Assembly: GCF_010586825.1 (NCBI RefSeq)
Contig: NZ_JAAAGB010000001.1
Coordinates: 1,488,001 to 1,552,000, forward strand
Length of the DNA stretch: 64,000 nucleotides
Direction of reading: 5' to 3'
From: Draconibacterium mangrovi
GTDB lineage: Bacteria > Bacteroidota > Bacteroidia > Bacteroidales > Prolixibacteraceae
Below are positions 8,490 to 17,479 of this stretch, one piece after another. Under the pieces are notes generated by a model, which had not been told where the DNA came from, made no database searches, and saw only the letters and a list, made by a program, of their open reading frames with translations. The translations under genes and the position numbers were made by a program. The first letter of the stretch is position 1; the number at the start of each line of letters is the position of its first letter.

Positions 8490-9020
8490 CTACTCTTCTA
8501 AAAGCTCAATTTTATCGATGGTTAAACGAAAAGCCTCTTCCTTTTTATTGCCGATTAACAGGGCGAATTCTTCAATTTTCCCTCCAGTAAAATTGGGCAT
8601 ATCGAGGGTGCGGCCCCGAAATGAAGGGTACATATCGCTTAATGGTACTTTGATATCCTGCCAGTCGCCATTGGTGGAAAAATAGGCAATGTATGAGTAG
8701 TAGTCGTCAGCCCGGTTTTTAATACGTACCTGGTAACGTTTTCCATCGCCTTTTATCCGCAACGAAAGAAAGTTATAGCCGGTGGTTTCAATAGCCGGAA
8801 AGCGGTAGTGCACCGATGAAAATCCGCCATTGTTTTCCAGCGAAACCTGCCCTTGAAAAACGGCGTTGCCCTGTGGGTCAATTTCAAAAGAACAGGTAGA
8901 ACGCCCACCCATTACATCGTCGTTAACGGAGTACCAGCCATCGAGTGTGGCGGTTTTTGTAAAATCGTACAATACCATGGTGTTCATTTGTAAAAAAACA
9001 ATTACGATAAATACTACCAT
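8490..9020 (-). CDS. CIA30 family protein
   Basis: This protein of up to 176 aa matches the CIA30 (complex I intermediate-associated protein 30) fold, a galactose-binding-like jelly roll. It has the diagnostic DDVMGGRS block, GGFSSVHYRF and LRIKGDGKRYQVRIK. Bacterial members are not shown to assemble complex I, and a carbohydrate- or lipid-linked role is possible. The start is uncertain: residues 1-11 are hydrophobic but too short for a signal peptide, and the Met at 8987 (MNTMVLYDF) is a reasonable alternative. It overlaps no neighbour and precedes the tocopherol cyclase-like gene by 1 bp, implying one transcript. Confidence 0.8.
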   Translation of the reverse strand: MVVFIVIVFLQMNTMVLYDFTKTATLDGWYSVNDDVMGGRSTCSFEIDPQGNAVFQGQVSLENNGGFSSVHYRFPAIETTGYNFLSLRIKGDGKRYQVRIKNRADDYYSYIAYFSTNGDWQDIKVPLSDMYPSFRGRTLDMPNFTGGKIEEFALLIGNKKEEAFRLTIDKIELLEE

Positions 9021-9129
9021 TTTGCAGGGATTTCATTTACGGACGATCGGCTTCATTCAACGCCCGTAAACCATTTGTTATCCTTACTAAGGTAGTGAAA
9101 AATTGGGAAGATGGGAATGAGATTAATTC

Positions 9130-9239
9130 GGTCTAACTCTGCCACTCGTTTGCAACGATGGGCTAACTCACCGTCGATTGTATCGACACCTGAAAATATA
9201 TATTCAGCTGGTAAGTTAGACCACGCGAAAGGATTCGCG
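9130..9239. repeat. Branched inverted-repeat structure
   Basis: The outer stem GGTCTAACT (9130-9138) and AGTTAGACC (9214-9222) encloses smaller hairpins, including GTCGAT..ATCGAC near 9172-9186 and CTGAA..TTCAG near 9190-9207. A further perfect hairpin, CGCGAA (9224-9229) with TTCGCG (9234-9239), follows. The phrase CTCTGCC.CTCG.TTGCAAC recurs at about 6431-6452, so this may be a piece of another dispersed repeat. It is not a tRNA: no anticodon or T-loop was seen. Confidence 0.6.
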
Positions 9240-9256
9240 CGGCAGCGATGGAAGAA

Positions 9257-9429
9257 AGATTGCTTCAGTCTCCTTCAAAAGGCGGATCCTTCGCAATGCC
9301 AAAACTTTGATATAAAGAAGGCAGCGGACAATGACCTCACTCATTCCCGCATAATTGTCTCCTGTCCGTTGCCCACTAATCCCTAACACATTCGTCATTG
9401 CTATCCGTCAGCCGACGGAGAAGCAATCT
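9257..9429. repeat. Nested inverted repeat, copy C
   Basis: The ends are AGATTGCTTC (9257) and GAAGCAATCT (9429). The inner arms are GGCAGCGGACA near 9320 and TGTCCGTTGCC near 9363, with one mismatch. An added GACAAT/ATTGTC pairing lies inside the loop. It follows the stop of the leftward propeller gene by 23 bp and lies in the 432-bp gap upstream of CIA30. Confidence 0.88.
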
Positions 9430-9452
9430 AACCTACGTTGAGTTTTATAAGC

Positions 9453-10742
9453 CTAACTATCCTTCAGCTGCACACAAACCAGCTTCTCATTGTCGCGGGC
9501 CAAAAGTTTGCCGTTGGCATAGGCCATTGGCGACCAGGCTTGCGAACCTTTCATGGTAAAAAACGAGGCTTTGCCCATTTCTTTGTAGCCTTCGGGTGAG
9601 GGCTCGATCAGGTGCAGATCGCCGTTTTTACCGTTTTGGTTGATAATCATTCCGTCGATCATGATGATGGCTCCCAACTCGAAACCCGGTGCTGATTTCT
9701 CGGGCCAGCAGCTTTCGCCCTGCCAGTTTAAACACGACATTTCATTTACACGGTGGTTGTTGTTCAGGTAAATATGCTCTCCGATCACCACCGGAGGATG
9801 CATTTTACATCCGGCCTCTTCGGTGCGGAAAAGCTCATTAAAGCTGAATGTTTCGTCCTCCTTTTTTACTTCCAGCATTATAGTTACCGGATCGTACGCG
9901 TCTTTGTAAGCACACGAGGTGAGCAGCAAATGGGTATCGTCAACCGCTACCGGAGGCGCAATACAGGCAAACGAATCGAAGCCTTTATAGCTCCACAGTT
10001 CTTTACCGGTTTGTACTTCGAAAGACACTACCTCATCAGTAGTAAATCCATCGCCTTTTACACACGAGCTGGTCATGATTACCTGCTCAACACCACCATA
10101 GTTGCCCAATATTGGCGACACATGAAAACGGTAGCCTGTTAAACGTCGGCTTTCCCAAACCACCTCGCCACTGAGTTTATTGTAAGCCACCACCCCGGCT
10201 TTTTCGCCTTGCGGAGCTACAATTACCAAATCGCCGGTAACAATTGGTGATGCCGAAAACCCCCAGTTGTCGAGTTCGCCACCATAATCGGCCAGCAGGT
10301 TATGCGACCACACGGCTTGTTGTGTTTTTTTGTCGATACAATGAAAGTGTCCGTGCGGACCAACACTCCACACATAGTTATCGTCAACCACCGGTACTGC
10401 ACGCGAACCCGGATAAGGCAATTCGCCCTCAGCTGTGTAGGTAAAGTTCCATTTTTCGGTTCCTGTTTCCAGATCGATGCAGCGTAACACATCGCTTTCA
10501 CCTTTAATGCGGTCGAGGACAAACACCTCGTTGTTATATACTGCAGCTCCGCCATAACCGGGTCCCAGCGGGAACTCCCAGGCTTTATCCGGGCCATTCT
10601 CAGGCCACTGGCGCAGTATTCCTGCATCGGTGATTGTGGCATTTCTGTCGGGGCCAAGGTATTGCGGCCAGTTGTTTCCTTTTTGCTGCGAACAGCTTAC
10701 TAAAATAAATGTAAATACGGCTAGAAGTAGTCGATTCTTCAT
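9453..10742 (-). CDS. PQQ-like beta-propeller lipoprotein (paralogue)
   Basis: This 429-aa lipoprotein has a lipobox ILVSC (Cys17) after a short signal peptide. Like the 56-1306 protein it begins with WPQYLGPDRN and WPENGP, then repeats blades such as YNNEVFVLDR..LRCIDLETGTEKWNF and FHCIDKKTQQAVWS. That places it among PQQ-like propellers of the periplasm or outer membrane. No cofactor site is visible. Its 3' flank holds inverted repeat C and its 5' flank copy D, so it forms its own transcription unit. Fold call secure, biochemical role open. Confidence 0.87.
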   Translation of the reverse strand: MKNRLLLAVFTFILVSCSQQKGNNWPQYLGPDRNATITDAGILRQWPENGPDKAWEFPLGPGYGGAAVYNNEVFVLDRIKGESDVLRCIDLETGTEKWNFTYTAEGELPYPGSRAVPVVDDNYVWSVGPHGHFHCIDKKTQQAVWSHNLLADYGGELDNWGFSASPIVTGDLVIVAPQGEKAGVVAYNKLSGEVVWESRRLTGYRFHVSPILGNYGGVEQVIMTSSCVKGDGFTTDEVVSFEVQTGKELWSYKGFDSFACIAPPVAVDDTHLLLTSCAYKDAYDPVTIMLEVKKEDETFSFNELFRTEEAGCKMHPPVVIGEHIYLNNNHRVNEMSCLNWQGESCWPEKSAPGFELGAIIMIDGMIINQNGKNGDLHLIEPSPEGYKEMGKASFFTMKGSQAWSPMAYANGKLLARDNEKLVCVQLKDS

Positions 10743-10826
10743 GATGAGATTTTAAAATGGTTTTTCTCAAAAATAACAAAAAAGTTGCTGGCGATCATGG
10801 ATGTGAGGTTAATAGGTTGTTAAGGA

Positions 10827-10965
10827 AGATTGCTCGTCGTCCCTCCTCGCAATGACAGGGATTCAAGTATAAGTAGGTAGCGAACAATGCACATGTTCAT
10901 TCCTGCACGATTCTATCCTGTCCGCTGCTGCATATACACCAACGAGTTAGTCATTGCGGCAATCT
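10827..10965. repeat. Nested inverted repeat, copy D (degenerate)
   Basis: The left arm AGATTGC..TCGCAATGACA (10827-10857) pairs with a shortened right arm, GTCATTGCGGCAATCT (10950-10965). The inner arms GTAGCGAACA near 10877 and TGTCCGCTGC near 10919 are recognisable with two changes. It lies 74 bp past the stop of the leftward hydrolase gene. The gap contains nothing else recognisable. Confidence 0.75.
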
Positions 10966-11039
10966 GATGCTTAAAATCATATCGAAAAGGTGTACAGTTT
11001 GGCGCTTGGCAAAGAAACAATCTACACCAAACTCACTTC

Positions 11040-11987
11040 CTACTTCAGAATCGCATTAAAAAACGCCACAACATCGTCTTTTACTTCCTGTGGGTGTTCA
11101 TGCCCGATGTTTTCGTAAAGCCGGATGTCGGCATTTACACCTGCATCCTTATACAGCCTGCTACACGTTTTCCATCGTTCGGACAGCATCTGTTCGCCCA
11201 GCAGTTTAAAGATCTGTTCCCGTTCCGCTTGCGAAAATGCATCGTCATAGGGCACGGCATCATTATCGTCGAGCTGCCCCATAAAATAGAACTGTGGCGT
11301 TTTTATAAAGGTTTCTTTCTGAAAAGCACTACCGGTTAATTCTTTCATGTCGTTGGTGCCAATCGGATAGTTTAGCATTTCCTCATCAAGGCTGTTTTCA
11401 GGAAGCATTAACAAGCCATTGAGTCCTCCGGCGGCCACTGCTCGAACACGGTCGGGATGAAGCAGGGTAAAACGGTTGGCAAAAGTTGCTGAGGCAGAAA
11501 ATCCGCATAGCAAAAACTGATCGTGCGAAGGAATACCTTTATCGGTTAGCAGGTTTTGTGCGTGTTTATACATTTCGATAAGTTGCAGATCAATTCTTTT
11601 TAAGGGCTGTTCCTCCTGCAACATCACATCGCGGTCGAGGGCATGCGTATAAATCTTCCAGTTTGTTTTTGAGCGGGGAAACACCGGAACCAGAAGCGGA
11701 CAGTTGAGCTTTCGGGCTGCATAATTTCCCAGATAGAAGTCTTTCGTTGAGGTCCGTTTGGCCTTTTCAATATGATTTTGCAAATCATCGTCGGCAAATC
11801 CCGAATTATTGGGTTCTATTAACACAAAAGCCTTTTCATCCGTTGACACCCCCTTCGGAATAAACAGGAAATAAGGGTATTGAAACGCATCTGTTTCTTT
11901 GGGTTCGATAAAAAGAAGTTCTCCGCCGGGATTACTGCATCCGGCAATAAAACCCAACAGTACAAAGTAAAGTAGGCGTTTCAGCAT
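11040..11987 (-). CDS. Alpha/beta hydrolase lipoprotein
   Basis: This 315-aa protein has a lipoprotein signal ending FIAGC (Cys17). The nucleophile elbow LLCGFSASATFANRF gives Ser164 in a G-x-S-x-S context, and a late GHEHP supplies the candidate catalytic His296. The layout fits an esterase or PHB-depolymerase-like alpha/beta hydrolase working on the cell surface or in the periplasm; the substrate is unknown. The acyltransferase gene lies 63 bp upstream on the same strand, so they may share a transcript. Confidence 0.8.
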   Translation of the reverse strand: MLKRLLYFVLLGFIAGCSNPGGELLFIEPKETDAFQYPYFLFIPKGVSTDEKAFVLIEPNNSGFADDDLQNHIEKAKRTSTKDFYLGNYAARKLNCPLLVPVFPRSKTNWKIYTHALDRDVMLQEEQPLKRIDLQLIEMYKHAQNLLTDKGIPSHDQFLLCGFSASATFANRFTLLHPDRVRAVAAGGLNGLLMLPENSLDEEMLNYPIGTNDMKELTGSAFQKETFIKTPQFYFMGQLDDNDAVPYDDAFSQAEREQIFKLLGEQMLSERWKTCSRLYKDAGVNADIRLYENIGHEHPQEVKDDVVAFFNAILK

Positions 11988-12050
11988 GGTTTGTATTCGT
12001 TAAAAAAGTAAGCTAATTCGTCTTAAAGATTCTGGTTTTATTACTTGAAT

Positions 12051-13163
12051 TTACACCACTTTTTTCACTCCCGGCACTTGTCGGATGAGCCAGGCCAGTG
12101 CAAAACAAACCACCAGGGCCAGCGGTGCCAGCACTACTAACTTAAGCAATTGATTGATGTTTTGCCAACCCACAAAAAGGGCACTTAATGCCACAATTAT
12201 GGGTGCATGAAAAATAAAAACGCCGTATGCACTGCCGGAAAGTTGCTGTGCCAAAATACCTTGTTTATTGAAATATCTTTTTGCCAGGCCAAACAGTCCG
12301 ATGATCATGGCCACACAAACCAGTTGTTCCCAAATGGCCCAGACAAAACTCTGCCAGGTTGCACCTCCCACAAAAGCCTCAATACCTTTTTCCTTTCCAC
12401 CAACATAAAGCACTACAGGCAGCGCTAACCAGATCATTACCTGCGCAAAAATAAACCAGCGTTTGGTACTTTTAAAGCTAATGGCTTCGAGCCAGTTGTT
12501 GTTGTAGGCGATAACCCCAAAAACCAGCATAACAATGTACTGCACAAAAAACGGGAACTGTAAATTGGTATAAGGCATGCTCCATCCCACCGGTAGCCAC
12601 AGCCGGATAATATACTGGCTTAAGCCAACAATAAATGCTCCCAACACCAACATTCCGGTACCGGGAAAACTCATTTTAATGTTCCATTTCAGCTTACTGA
12701 ATGGCAGGTAAAGCAGGGTGAATATAAAAAGGGTTTCAACAAACCACAAGGGACCAAACCCCCAGGCACGCGGATTGGTGAGATAATCAGTAAAAGTTAT
12801 AGCATGGTGGTTGATAAAATAATCGCGAATAAAATTGGTTAACGGATTCAGGAAAAAATAAAAAACCACCAAAGGAATTCCCAGGCGTACCAGGCGGTCT
12901 TTTAAAAACCGTCCCGTTGTTTTTCGTTTTATGGAGGCGGCGGTAAAATAGGCCGATATAAAAAAGAACATGCCCATAAAAAAGGCCTGGTTGGTAATAT
13001 TAAACATGGCCTGAAGTATCATTTCCGGCATACCGGCTTCCGATTCATTGTAGTACCAGTCGCCCGGCGCTCCATAGGTGATGTTAAAATGTAACAATAC
13101 AACCAAACAGATTAGAAAAATGCGAAGGTTATCGATGTAAAACAAGCGAGATGTTGATGACAT
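12051..13163 (-). CDS. Acyltransferase 3 family membrane protein
   Basis: This 370-aa integral membrane protein has about ten hydrophobic segments and opens with the family motif FYIDNLRIFLICLVVLLHF (catalytic-type His in TM1). MFFFISAYFTA and LGPLWFVETL-like blocks follow, matching Acyl_transf_3/OafB-like enzymes. These move acyl groups onto sugars or glycolipids at the cytoplasmic membrane. The acceptor cannot be deduced, because no glycan gene cluster is adjacent. The start is supported by the motif at residue 8. Confidence 0.88.
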   Translation of the reverse strand: MSSTSRLFYIDNLRIFLICLVVLLHFNITYGAPGDWYYNESEAGMPEMILQAMFNITNQAFFMGMFFFISAYFTAASIKRKTTGRFLKDRLVRLGIPLVVFYFFLNPLTNFIRDYFINHHAITFTDYLTNPRAWGFGPLWFVETLFIFTLLYLPFSKLKWNIKMSFPGTGMLVLGAFIVGLSQYIIRLWLPVGWSMPYTNLQFPFFVQYIVMLVFGVIAYNNNWLEAISFKSTKRWFIFAQVMIWLALPVVLYVGGKEKGIEAFVGGATWQSFVWAIWEQLVCVAMIIGLFGLAKRYFNKQGILAQQLSGSAYGVFIFHAPIIVALSALFVGWQNINQLLKLVVLAPLALVVCFALAWLIRQVPGVKKVV

Positions 13164-13290
13164 GGCAGTGGTAGTTTTTAGTCTGTTAACTTCATTTTGG
13201 CTTTAACGGAATCCTCATTAAACAAGTTTCCCATAATTCATTGCAAAAATTACACGTATCATCCGTTTTACGAAATGATTTCGATAAACA

Positions 13291-13340
13291 ACTACGAATG
13301 AAGGACTAACGATGAAGGATTAACGATGAAGGATTAATGG
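13291..13340 (+). repeat. 14-bp tandem repeat
   Basis: Three units (ACTACGAATGAAGG, ACTAACGATGAAGG, ATTAACGATGAAGG) and a partial fourth lie in tandem in the divergent gap before the 13450 gene. Each is two related 7-mers. The same CGA(A)TGA/GATTAA words recur on the minus strand at about 56300-56336. Confidence 0.85.
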
Positions 13341-13449
13341 AAATGGCTTTAAATGTTTTAGAAGGAGGTGAACCTGACAGCAAAACACTTTGATAACCAA
13401 TTCGATCTGATTACGTAAAGAGAAGAGTAAATCAAAAAAAATTAACCAA

Positions 13450-14214
13450 ATGAAAACAACAGGAATTATTATTTGTCTCTTCCTTTTTATGGGAATTGTT
13501 TCACTACAGGCACAGGAAACACCTGCCATGCCCGAGAACTTTATAGTATTTGAAGAGTTTGTACAACCTGCCGATCTGCCATCGTTTAACAAAGCTCAAC
13601 AGGAGGCAATTGAACTGTGGAAAAAATTTGAATTTGATGTCCCGGTGTATACTTACAGCACCGATGTCAGTTCATTTTACTGGGTAGTACCTTTCGAGAA
13701 TTTTGCTGCTTTGGACCAGGTGTTTGCAAAAGTTGGCGAATTAACCGCTAAAATGAAAGATAGCGGTTACGATGCCAGCAAAAAATTCAGAGATCTTTCT
13801 ACAACGCGCGAAACGATTATTCACTGGAATAAAGATCTGTCGTACCACACCGCCGACTATGCCGGTCAAACAACAGACAACAAGTATTGCGAATGGACCT
13901 TTTTCTATTTAAAATCCGGCCATGATAAAGAAATGGCAGAAGCGGTGAAAAAATACATTGAATTTAGCAAGAACATAGACGAAAACTGGGGTTGGGATCT
14001 GTATACTGTTTCTATGGGTTACGACTCGCCATGCTGGATCGTTATGGACCGGGCAGAGAACCCGCTGTCGATGCGCAAACTGGAATCAACACTTCAGGAA
14101 AATCATTCAGAAAAACTAAGCGAGTTATGGGGCAATATACAACCACACCTCCGCAAAATGGAAGTGGTAACAGGTTGGTTCCAACCCGATTGGTCTTTGA
14201 ATTTTGAGCAATAA
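13450..14214 (+). CDS. Secreted protein of unknown function
   Basis: This 254-aa protein has a clear type I signal peptide (MKTTGIIICLFLFMGIVSLQA, cleavage near residue 21). The mature part is soluble, rich in aromatic and acidic residues, with no Cys pair or repeat. Two segments (about 25-125 and 135-235) both look like an alpha/beta ferredoxin-like module: FENFAALDQVFAKVGEL and KSGHDKEMAEAVKKYIEFSKNI are similarly placed after Trp/Phe-rich strands. A tandem dimeric-barrel-like fold is possible but unproven. It is monocistronic, followed by a strong terminator. I do not recognise the family. Confidence 0.75.
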   Translation: MKTTGIIICLFLFMGIVSLQAQETPAMPENFIVFEEFVQPADLPSFNKAQQEAIELWKKFEFDVPVYTYSTDVSSFYWVVPFENFAALDQVFAKVGELTAKMKDSGYDASKKFRDLSTTRETIIHWNKDLSYHTADYAGQTTDNKYCEWTFFYLKSGHDKEMAEAVKKYIEFSKNIDENWGWDLYTVSMGYDSPCWIVMDRAENPLSMRKLESTLQENHSEKLSELWGNIQPHLRKMEVVTGWFQPDWSLNFEQ

Positions 14215-14252
14215 AAGTTGCATTGGTTTCTACAACCAAACGATAAGAACAG

Positions 14253-14296
14253 AGGCCGGGGCTGTAAAAAAGATTATACAGCCCCGGCCTTTTTAT
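14253..14296 (+). terminator. Rho-independent terminator
   Basis: A perfect 14-bp stem AGGCCGGGGCTGTA (14253-14266) with TACAGCCCCGGCCT (14277-14290) and a 10-nt loop, followed by TTTTATTT. It terminates the 13450 gene. Confidence 0.95.
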
Positions 14297-14491
14297 TTAA
14301 TTTTTTACTACGCGTTTCTTCTTCTGAAGCAGGCTGCTATTTCCATCCGATTTTAATGTAAGAGTATACGATTGCAAGTAAGCCAGGATGTGAAACCATA
14401 TCGTTTAAATCGCAGTAAATAAATATGTAACGGACAGCAAGATTGGGCAGCTCATAAAGTGGCCTAAACTTTCGTCGATAAATTGTAAGCC

Positions 14492-15781
14492 ATGGAACTA
14501 TTGAAAAAGAATGTAAACAAGCGAAAGGAAATTCTGGGCGGGGAAATTGCCGATATTCTGAAAAACCATGCAGATACTACGATTGGAGAAATTAAAGTAA
14601 AACAGTTGCTGGGTGGCATGCGGGGAATGACTTCACTGGTGTGTAATACATCTTTTGTTGATCCTTACAAAGGATTGTTTATCAGCGAATATTCAATTCC
14701 GGAATTTGAAGACAGACTTCCTGAAGAAATATTTTATTTGCTCTGTGCCGGAAAATTTCCCGATGACGATGAAATGGCGGAATTGCGGGAAGAAATCAAT
14801 GCAAGATCGAAACTTCCGAAGTTTATGTGGTCGTTTATTCGCAGTTTGCCAAAAAAAATGCACCCCATGACCCTATTTAGCATGTGTATTCTGGCCATGG
14901 AAGGTCGGTCAGTATTTAAACAAAACTACGGCACACCGGAAATGACCAAAGCGCAATACTGGGAATATACCCTTGAAGATTCGTTGAATCTTTTATCAAA
15001 ACTACCAACAATTGCCGCTGCTATTTATCGTATTCATTTATTGCAAAAGCAGCCTATAGATTACAGCCCGAGGCTCGACTGGAGCAACAACCTTGCTCAA
15101 ATGTTAGGAGTAAATTCCGAGCGTTCATTTTCGGAGCTGTTAAGGCTCTACCTGGTTTTGCACTGCGACCACGAGGGCGGAAACGTAAGTGCCTTTACCT
15201 CGAGGGTAGTGAACTCTGCACTTTCAAATATTTATTACGCGGCATCAGCCGGGCTTAACGGGCTGGCCGGACCATTACACGGACTGGCAAACCAGGTATG
15301 TCTGCAGTTTATTCAGGGTATTCACGCTCAATTGGGCGATTCGCCAACAACCGACGATATTACCGCCTACATCAATAATGAACTGGAAAACGGAAGAGTT
15401 ATACCGGGATACGGACATGCTGTGCTTCGGATTACAGATCCGCGCTTCTCAGCATTTATGGAATTTGGAAATAAGTACTGCCCCAATTCTGCTTACCTGC
15501 AAACCGTAAAAAAACTATACTATGTGGTACCCAACATTTTAAAAGATTATAAAGGAGGAAAAGTAGCCAATCCATATCCCAACGTAGATGCTATTTCCGG
15601 TTCGCTGCTTTATCATTACGGAATTAAAAAATACAGTTTTTATACCGTATTATTCGGCCTTTCCCGGGTTCTTGGATTTTGTGCCCAAAGTGTTCTTGCC
15701 CTGGGGTTGAATCAACCAATTATACGGCCTAAAAGTGTGACCAATAAATGGTTGAAAGATACGCTTGAAAAACAAGAATAG
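14492..15781 (+). CDS. gltA: Citrate synthase (eukaryotic/mitochondrial type)
   Basis: This 429-aa enzyme condenses acetyl-CoA and oxaloacetate to citrate. The catalytic triad aligns with the pig enzyme: His263 in GLAGPLHGLANQ, His309 in PGYGHAVLR and Asp366 in YPNVDAISG. HCDHEGGNVSAF and the overall length match the mitochondrial-type branch rather than the NADH-regulated Gram-negative branch. Eukaryotic-like citrate synthases are known in some Bacteroidota. It is monocistronic, behind a strong terminator. The start is taken at the Met giving MELLKKN. Confidence 0.93.
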   Translation: MELLKKNVNKRKEILGGEIADILKNHADTTIGEIKVKQLLGGMRGMTSLVCNTSFVDPYKGLFISEYSIPEFEDRLPEEIFYLLCAGKFPDDDEMAELREEINARSKLPKFMWSFIRSLPKKMHPMTLFSMCILAMEGRSVFKQNYGTPEMTKAQYWEYTLEDSLNLLSKLPTIAAAIYRIHLLQKQPIDYSPRLDWSNNLAQMLGVNSERSFSELLRLYLVLHCDHEGGNVSAFTSRVVNSALSNIYYAASAGLNGLAGPLHGLANQVCLQFIQGIHAQLGDSPTTDDITAYINNELENGRVIPGYGHAVLRITDPRFSAFMEFGNKYCPNSAYLQTVKKLYYVVPNILKDYKGGKVANPYPNVDAISGSLLYHYGIKKYSFYTVLFGLSRVLGFCAQSVLALGLNQPIIRPKSVTNKWLKDTLEKQE

Positions 15782-15922
15782 TGTTAACTAGAAATGATAA
15801 CTCTCAACACTTTATACCTTTCACTTGTTTACAATGGCAGGAAAGGTTCAGGGACAACAGATGTATCAACAACAATGTATAAAAGTGACAATTAGATCGT
15901 TAACAAAATTAAAATATAAGAG

Positions 15923-16126
15923 ATGAAGAAAAACATGGGAATCGTTGACAGGGTTTTAAGAATTATTGTGGCCGCAGTGCTTGCTGTACTCTATTTTACA
16001 GGAACTGTAAGTGGAACGCTGGGAATCATTTTACTGGTGGTTGCAATCGTTTTTTTACTGACCAGTATTTTTAGTGTTTGTCCAATGTATTTGCCACTTG
16101 GGTTAAAAACAAATAAGGACAATTAA
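15923..16126 (+). CDS. DUF2892 small membrane protein
   Basis: This 67-aa protein has two transmembrane helices (about 10-28 and 32-50), the VDRVLRIIVA start and the SVCPMYLPLGLKT end typical of DUF2892/YgaP-like inner-membrane proteins. Some relatives are fused to rhodanese domains, but here the membrane part stands alone. The single conserved Cys-Pro near the C-terminus is a family feature of unknown role. Confidence 0.85.
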   Translation: MKKNMGIVDRVLRIIVAAVLAVLYFTGTVSGTLGIILLVVAIVFLLTSIFSVCPMYLPLGLKTNKDN

Positions 16127-16204
16127 CAACAGATTTGCCTCTTTTTTTCTGCCGGTTATAGATATAATCATCTTCTATTCCATTAAAATCTAAAATTGAG
16201 GCCT

Positions 16205-17470
16205 ATGAAAACAAATTTTACTTTACACAGAAAACTTAGCGGATTATTAGTAATTCTTGTGCTAATTTCGGCCGCAGTGAGCAACGCACAAACCACTCAC
16301 GTTGTGCAGGTTACCAGCAATGTTTTTACTCCCAGTGAACTAACTATAAATGTTGGCGATGTTGTTGAATGGAAAAACACCGAGGGCTCGCACAATGTAA
16401 ATGGCACTACATCCACGTATCCCGACAATCCGGAATCGTTTGGAAACTCAGTTGGAACGGGATGGACCTTTTCGCATACTTTTACCATTGCCGGAACTTA
16501 CAACTACCAATGCGATCCGCATGCAGGACAGGGAATGCGTGGTACAATAGTAGTACAATCGGCAAACAACACCGGCAAACATATGCTAACCGTTCAGTTC
16601 TCGGGCATGAATCCACATGTTGGGCAAATGCTTTACTTATCGGTAGTTGAAAAGGATTCAGGGAAAGAGGTTGCCAGAACCACAGAAACTGTAAATGCTG
16701 AATTTCAGGTACAGGTTTCAGGGTTGGAGGCAGATCATTCGTACTTTGTAAATTTCTTTGCCGACCACAACGGAAACGGTGCTTATGATGCTCCGCCAAC
16801 CGACCACGCCTGGCAAATGGAACTGAACAATGTAACGGGCGATGCCACGCTTAACTTTGCCCACAATACGAGCTTTACCGACATTATGTGGCAAAATAAA
16901 CTTACGGTGCAGTTCTCGGGAATGAATCCTCACGAGGGTCAAAGTCTTCATCTTTGGGTAATCGATAAAAGTGATGGCACAGAGTTATATAAAACCGAAG
17001 TTACAGTTGAAGCCGAATTTGAAATTGTGACATACGGAATTGAAACAGGCAAATCATATACCATTGATTTTTATGCCGACCACAACAGTAGCGGCAGTTA
17101 CGACGCTCCTCCAACCGATCACGCCTGGCGTTTGGAGCTCAATGAGGTACTTGGCGATACCATTCTGAATTTCAGTCATAATACAAATTTCACCGACATT
17201 TTTAATGTTACCAGTGTTCGTGAACAGCAACTTAGTTCATTTATCCTGTATCCAAATCCTGCAAGCGATAGAGTAACACTCGAGTTCCATGAATTTATTA
17301 CAAACGTAGAGGTTCGGATGATCGATATCAGTGGAAAAACACGCTCGGTTCGCCAAACAAATAGGGGTAACAGAACTGAACTTGATATTTCTGACTTACC
17401 TCAAGGATTGTACTTTGTTCACGTACAGGATGGCGACGAATTGCAAATCAGAAAATTAATTAAACGCTAA
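16205..17470 (+). CDS. Secreted cupredoxin with T9SS sorting domain
   Basis: I start at the ATG at 16205 (421 aa); the upstream TTG at 16196 adds only three residues. A signal peptide (about 1-29) is followed by a plastocyanin-like domain (30-118) with the type-1 copper ligands His63, Cys103, His106 and Met111 in order. Two tandem copies of a module of about 95 residues follow (LTVQFSGMNPH...YADHN..GSYDAPPTDHAW). The end is a T9SS type A sorting domain (about 346-421, LYPNPASDRV...QIRKLIKR), so the protein should cross the outer membrane and be anchored or released. The DUF5777 gene starts 10 bp later. A role in extracellular copper or electron handling is an inference. Confidence 0.9.
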   Translation: MKTNFTLHRKLSGLLVILVLISAAVSNAQTTHVVQVTSNVFTPSELTINVGDVVEWKNTEGSHNVNGTTSTYPDNPESFGNSVGTGWTFSHTFTIAGTYNYQCDPHAGQGMRGTIVVQSANNTGKHMLTVQFSGMNPHVGQMLYLSVVEKDSGKEVARTTETVNAEFQVQVSGLEADHSYFVNFFADHNGNGAYDAPPTDHAWQMELNNVTGDATLNFAHNTSFTDIMWQNKLTVQFSGMNPHEGQSLHLWVIDKSDGTELYKTEVTVEAEFEIVTYGIETGKSYTIDFYADHNSSGSYDAPPTDHAWRLELNEVLGDTILNFSHNTNFTDIFNVTSVREQQLSSFILYPNPASDRVTLEFHEFITNVEVRMIDISGKTRSVRQTNRGNRTELDISDLPQGLYFVHVQDGDELQIRKLIKR

Positions 17471-17479
17471 ACGAATAAT

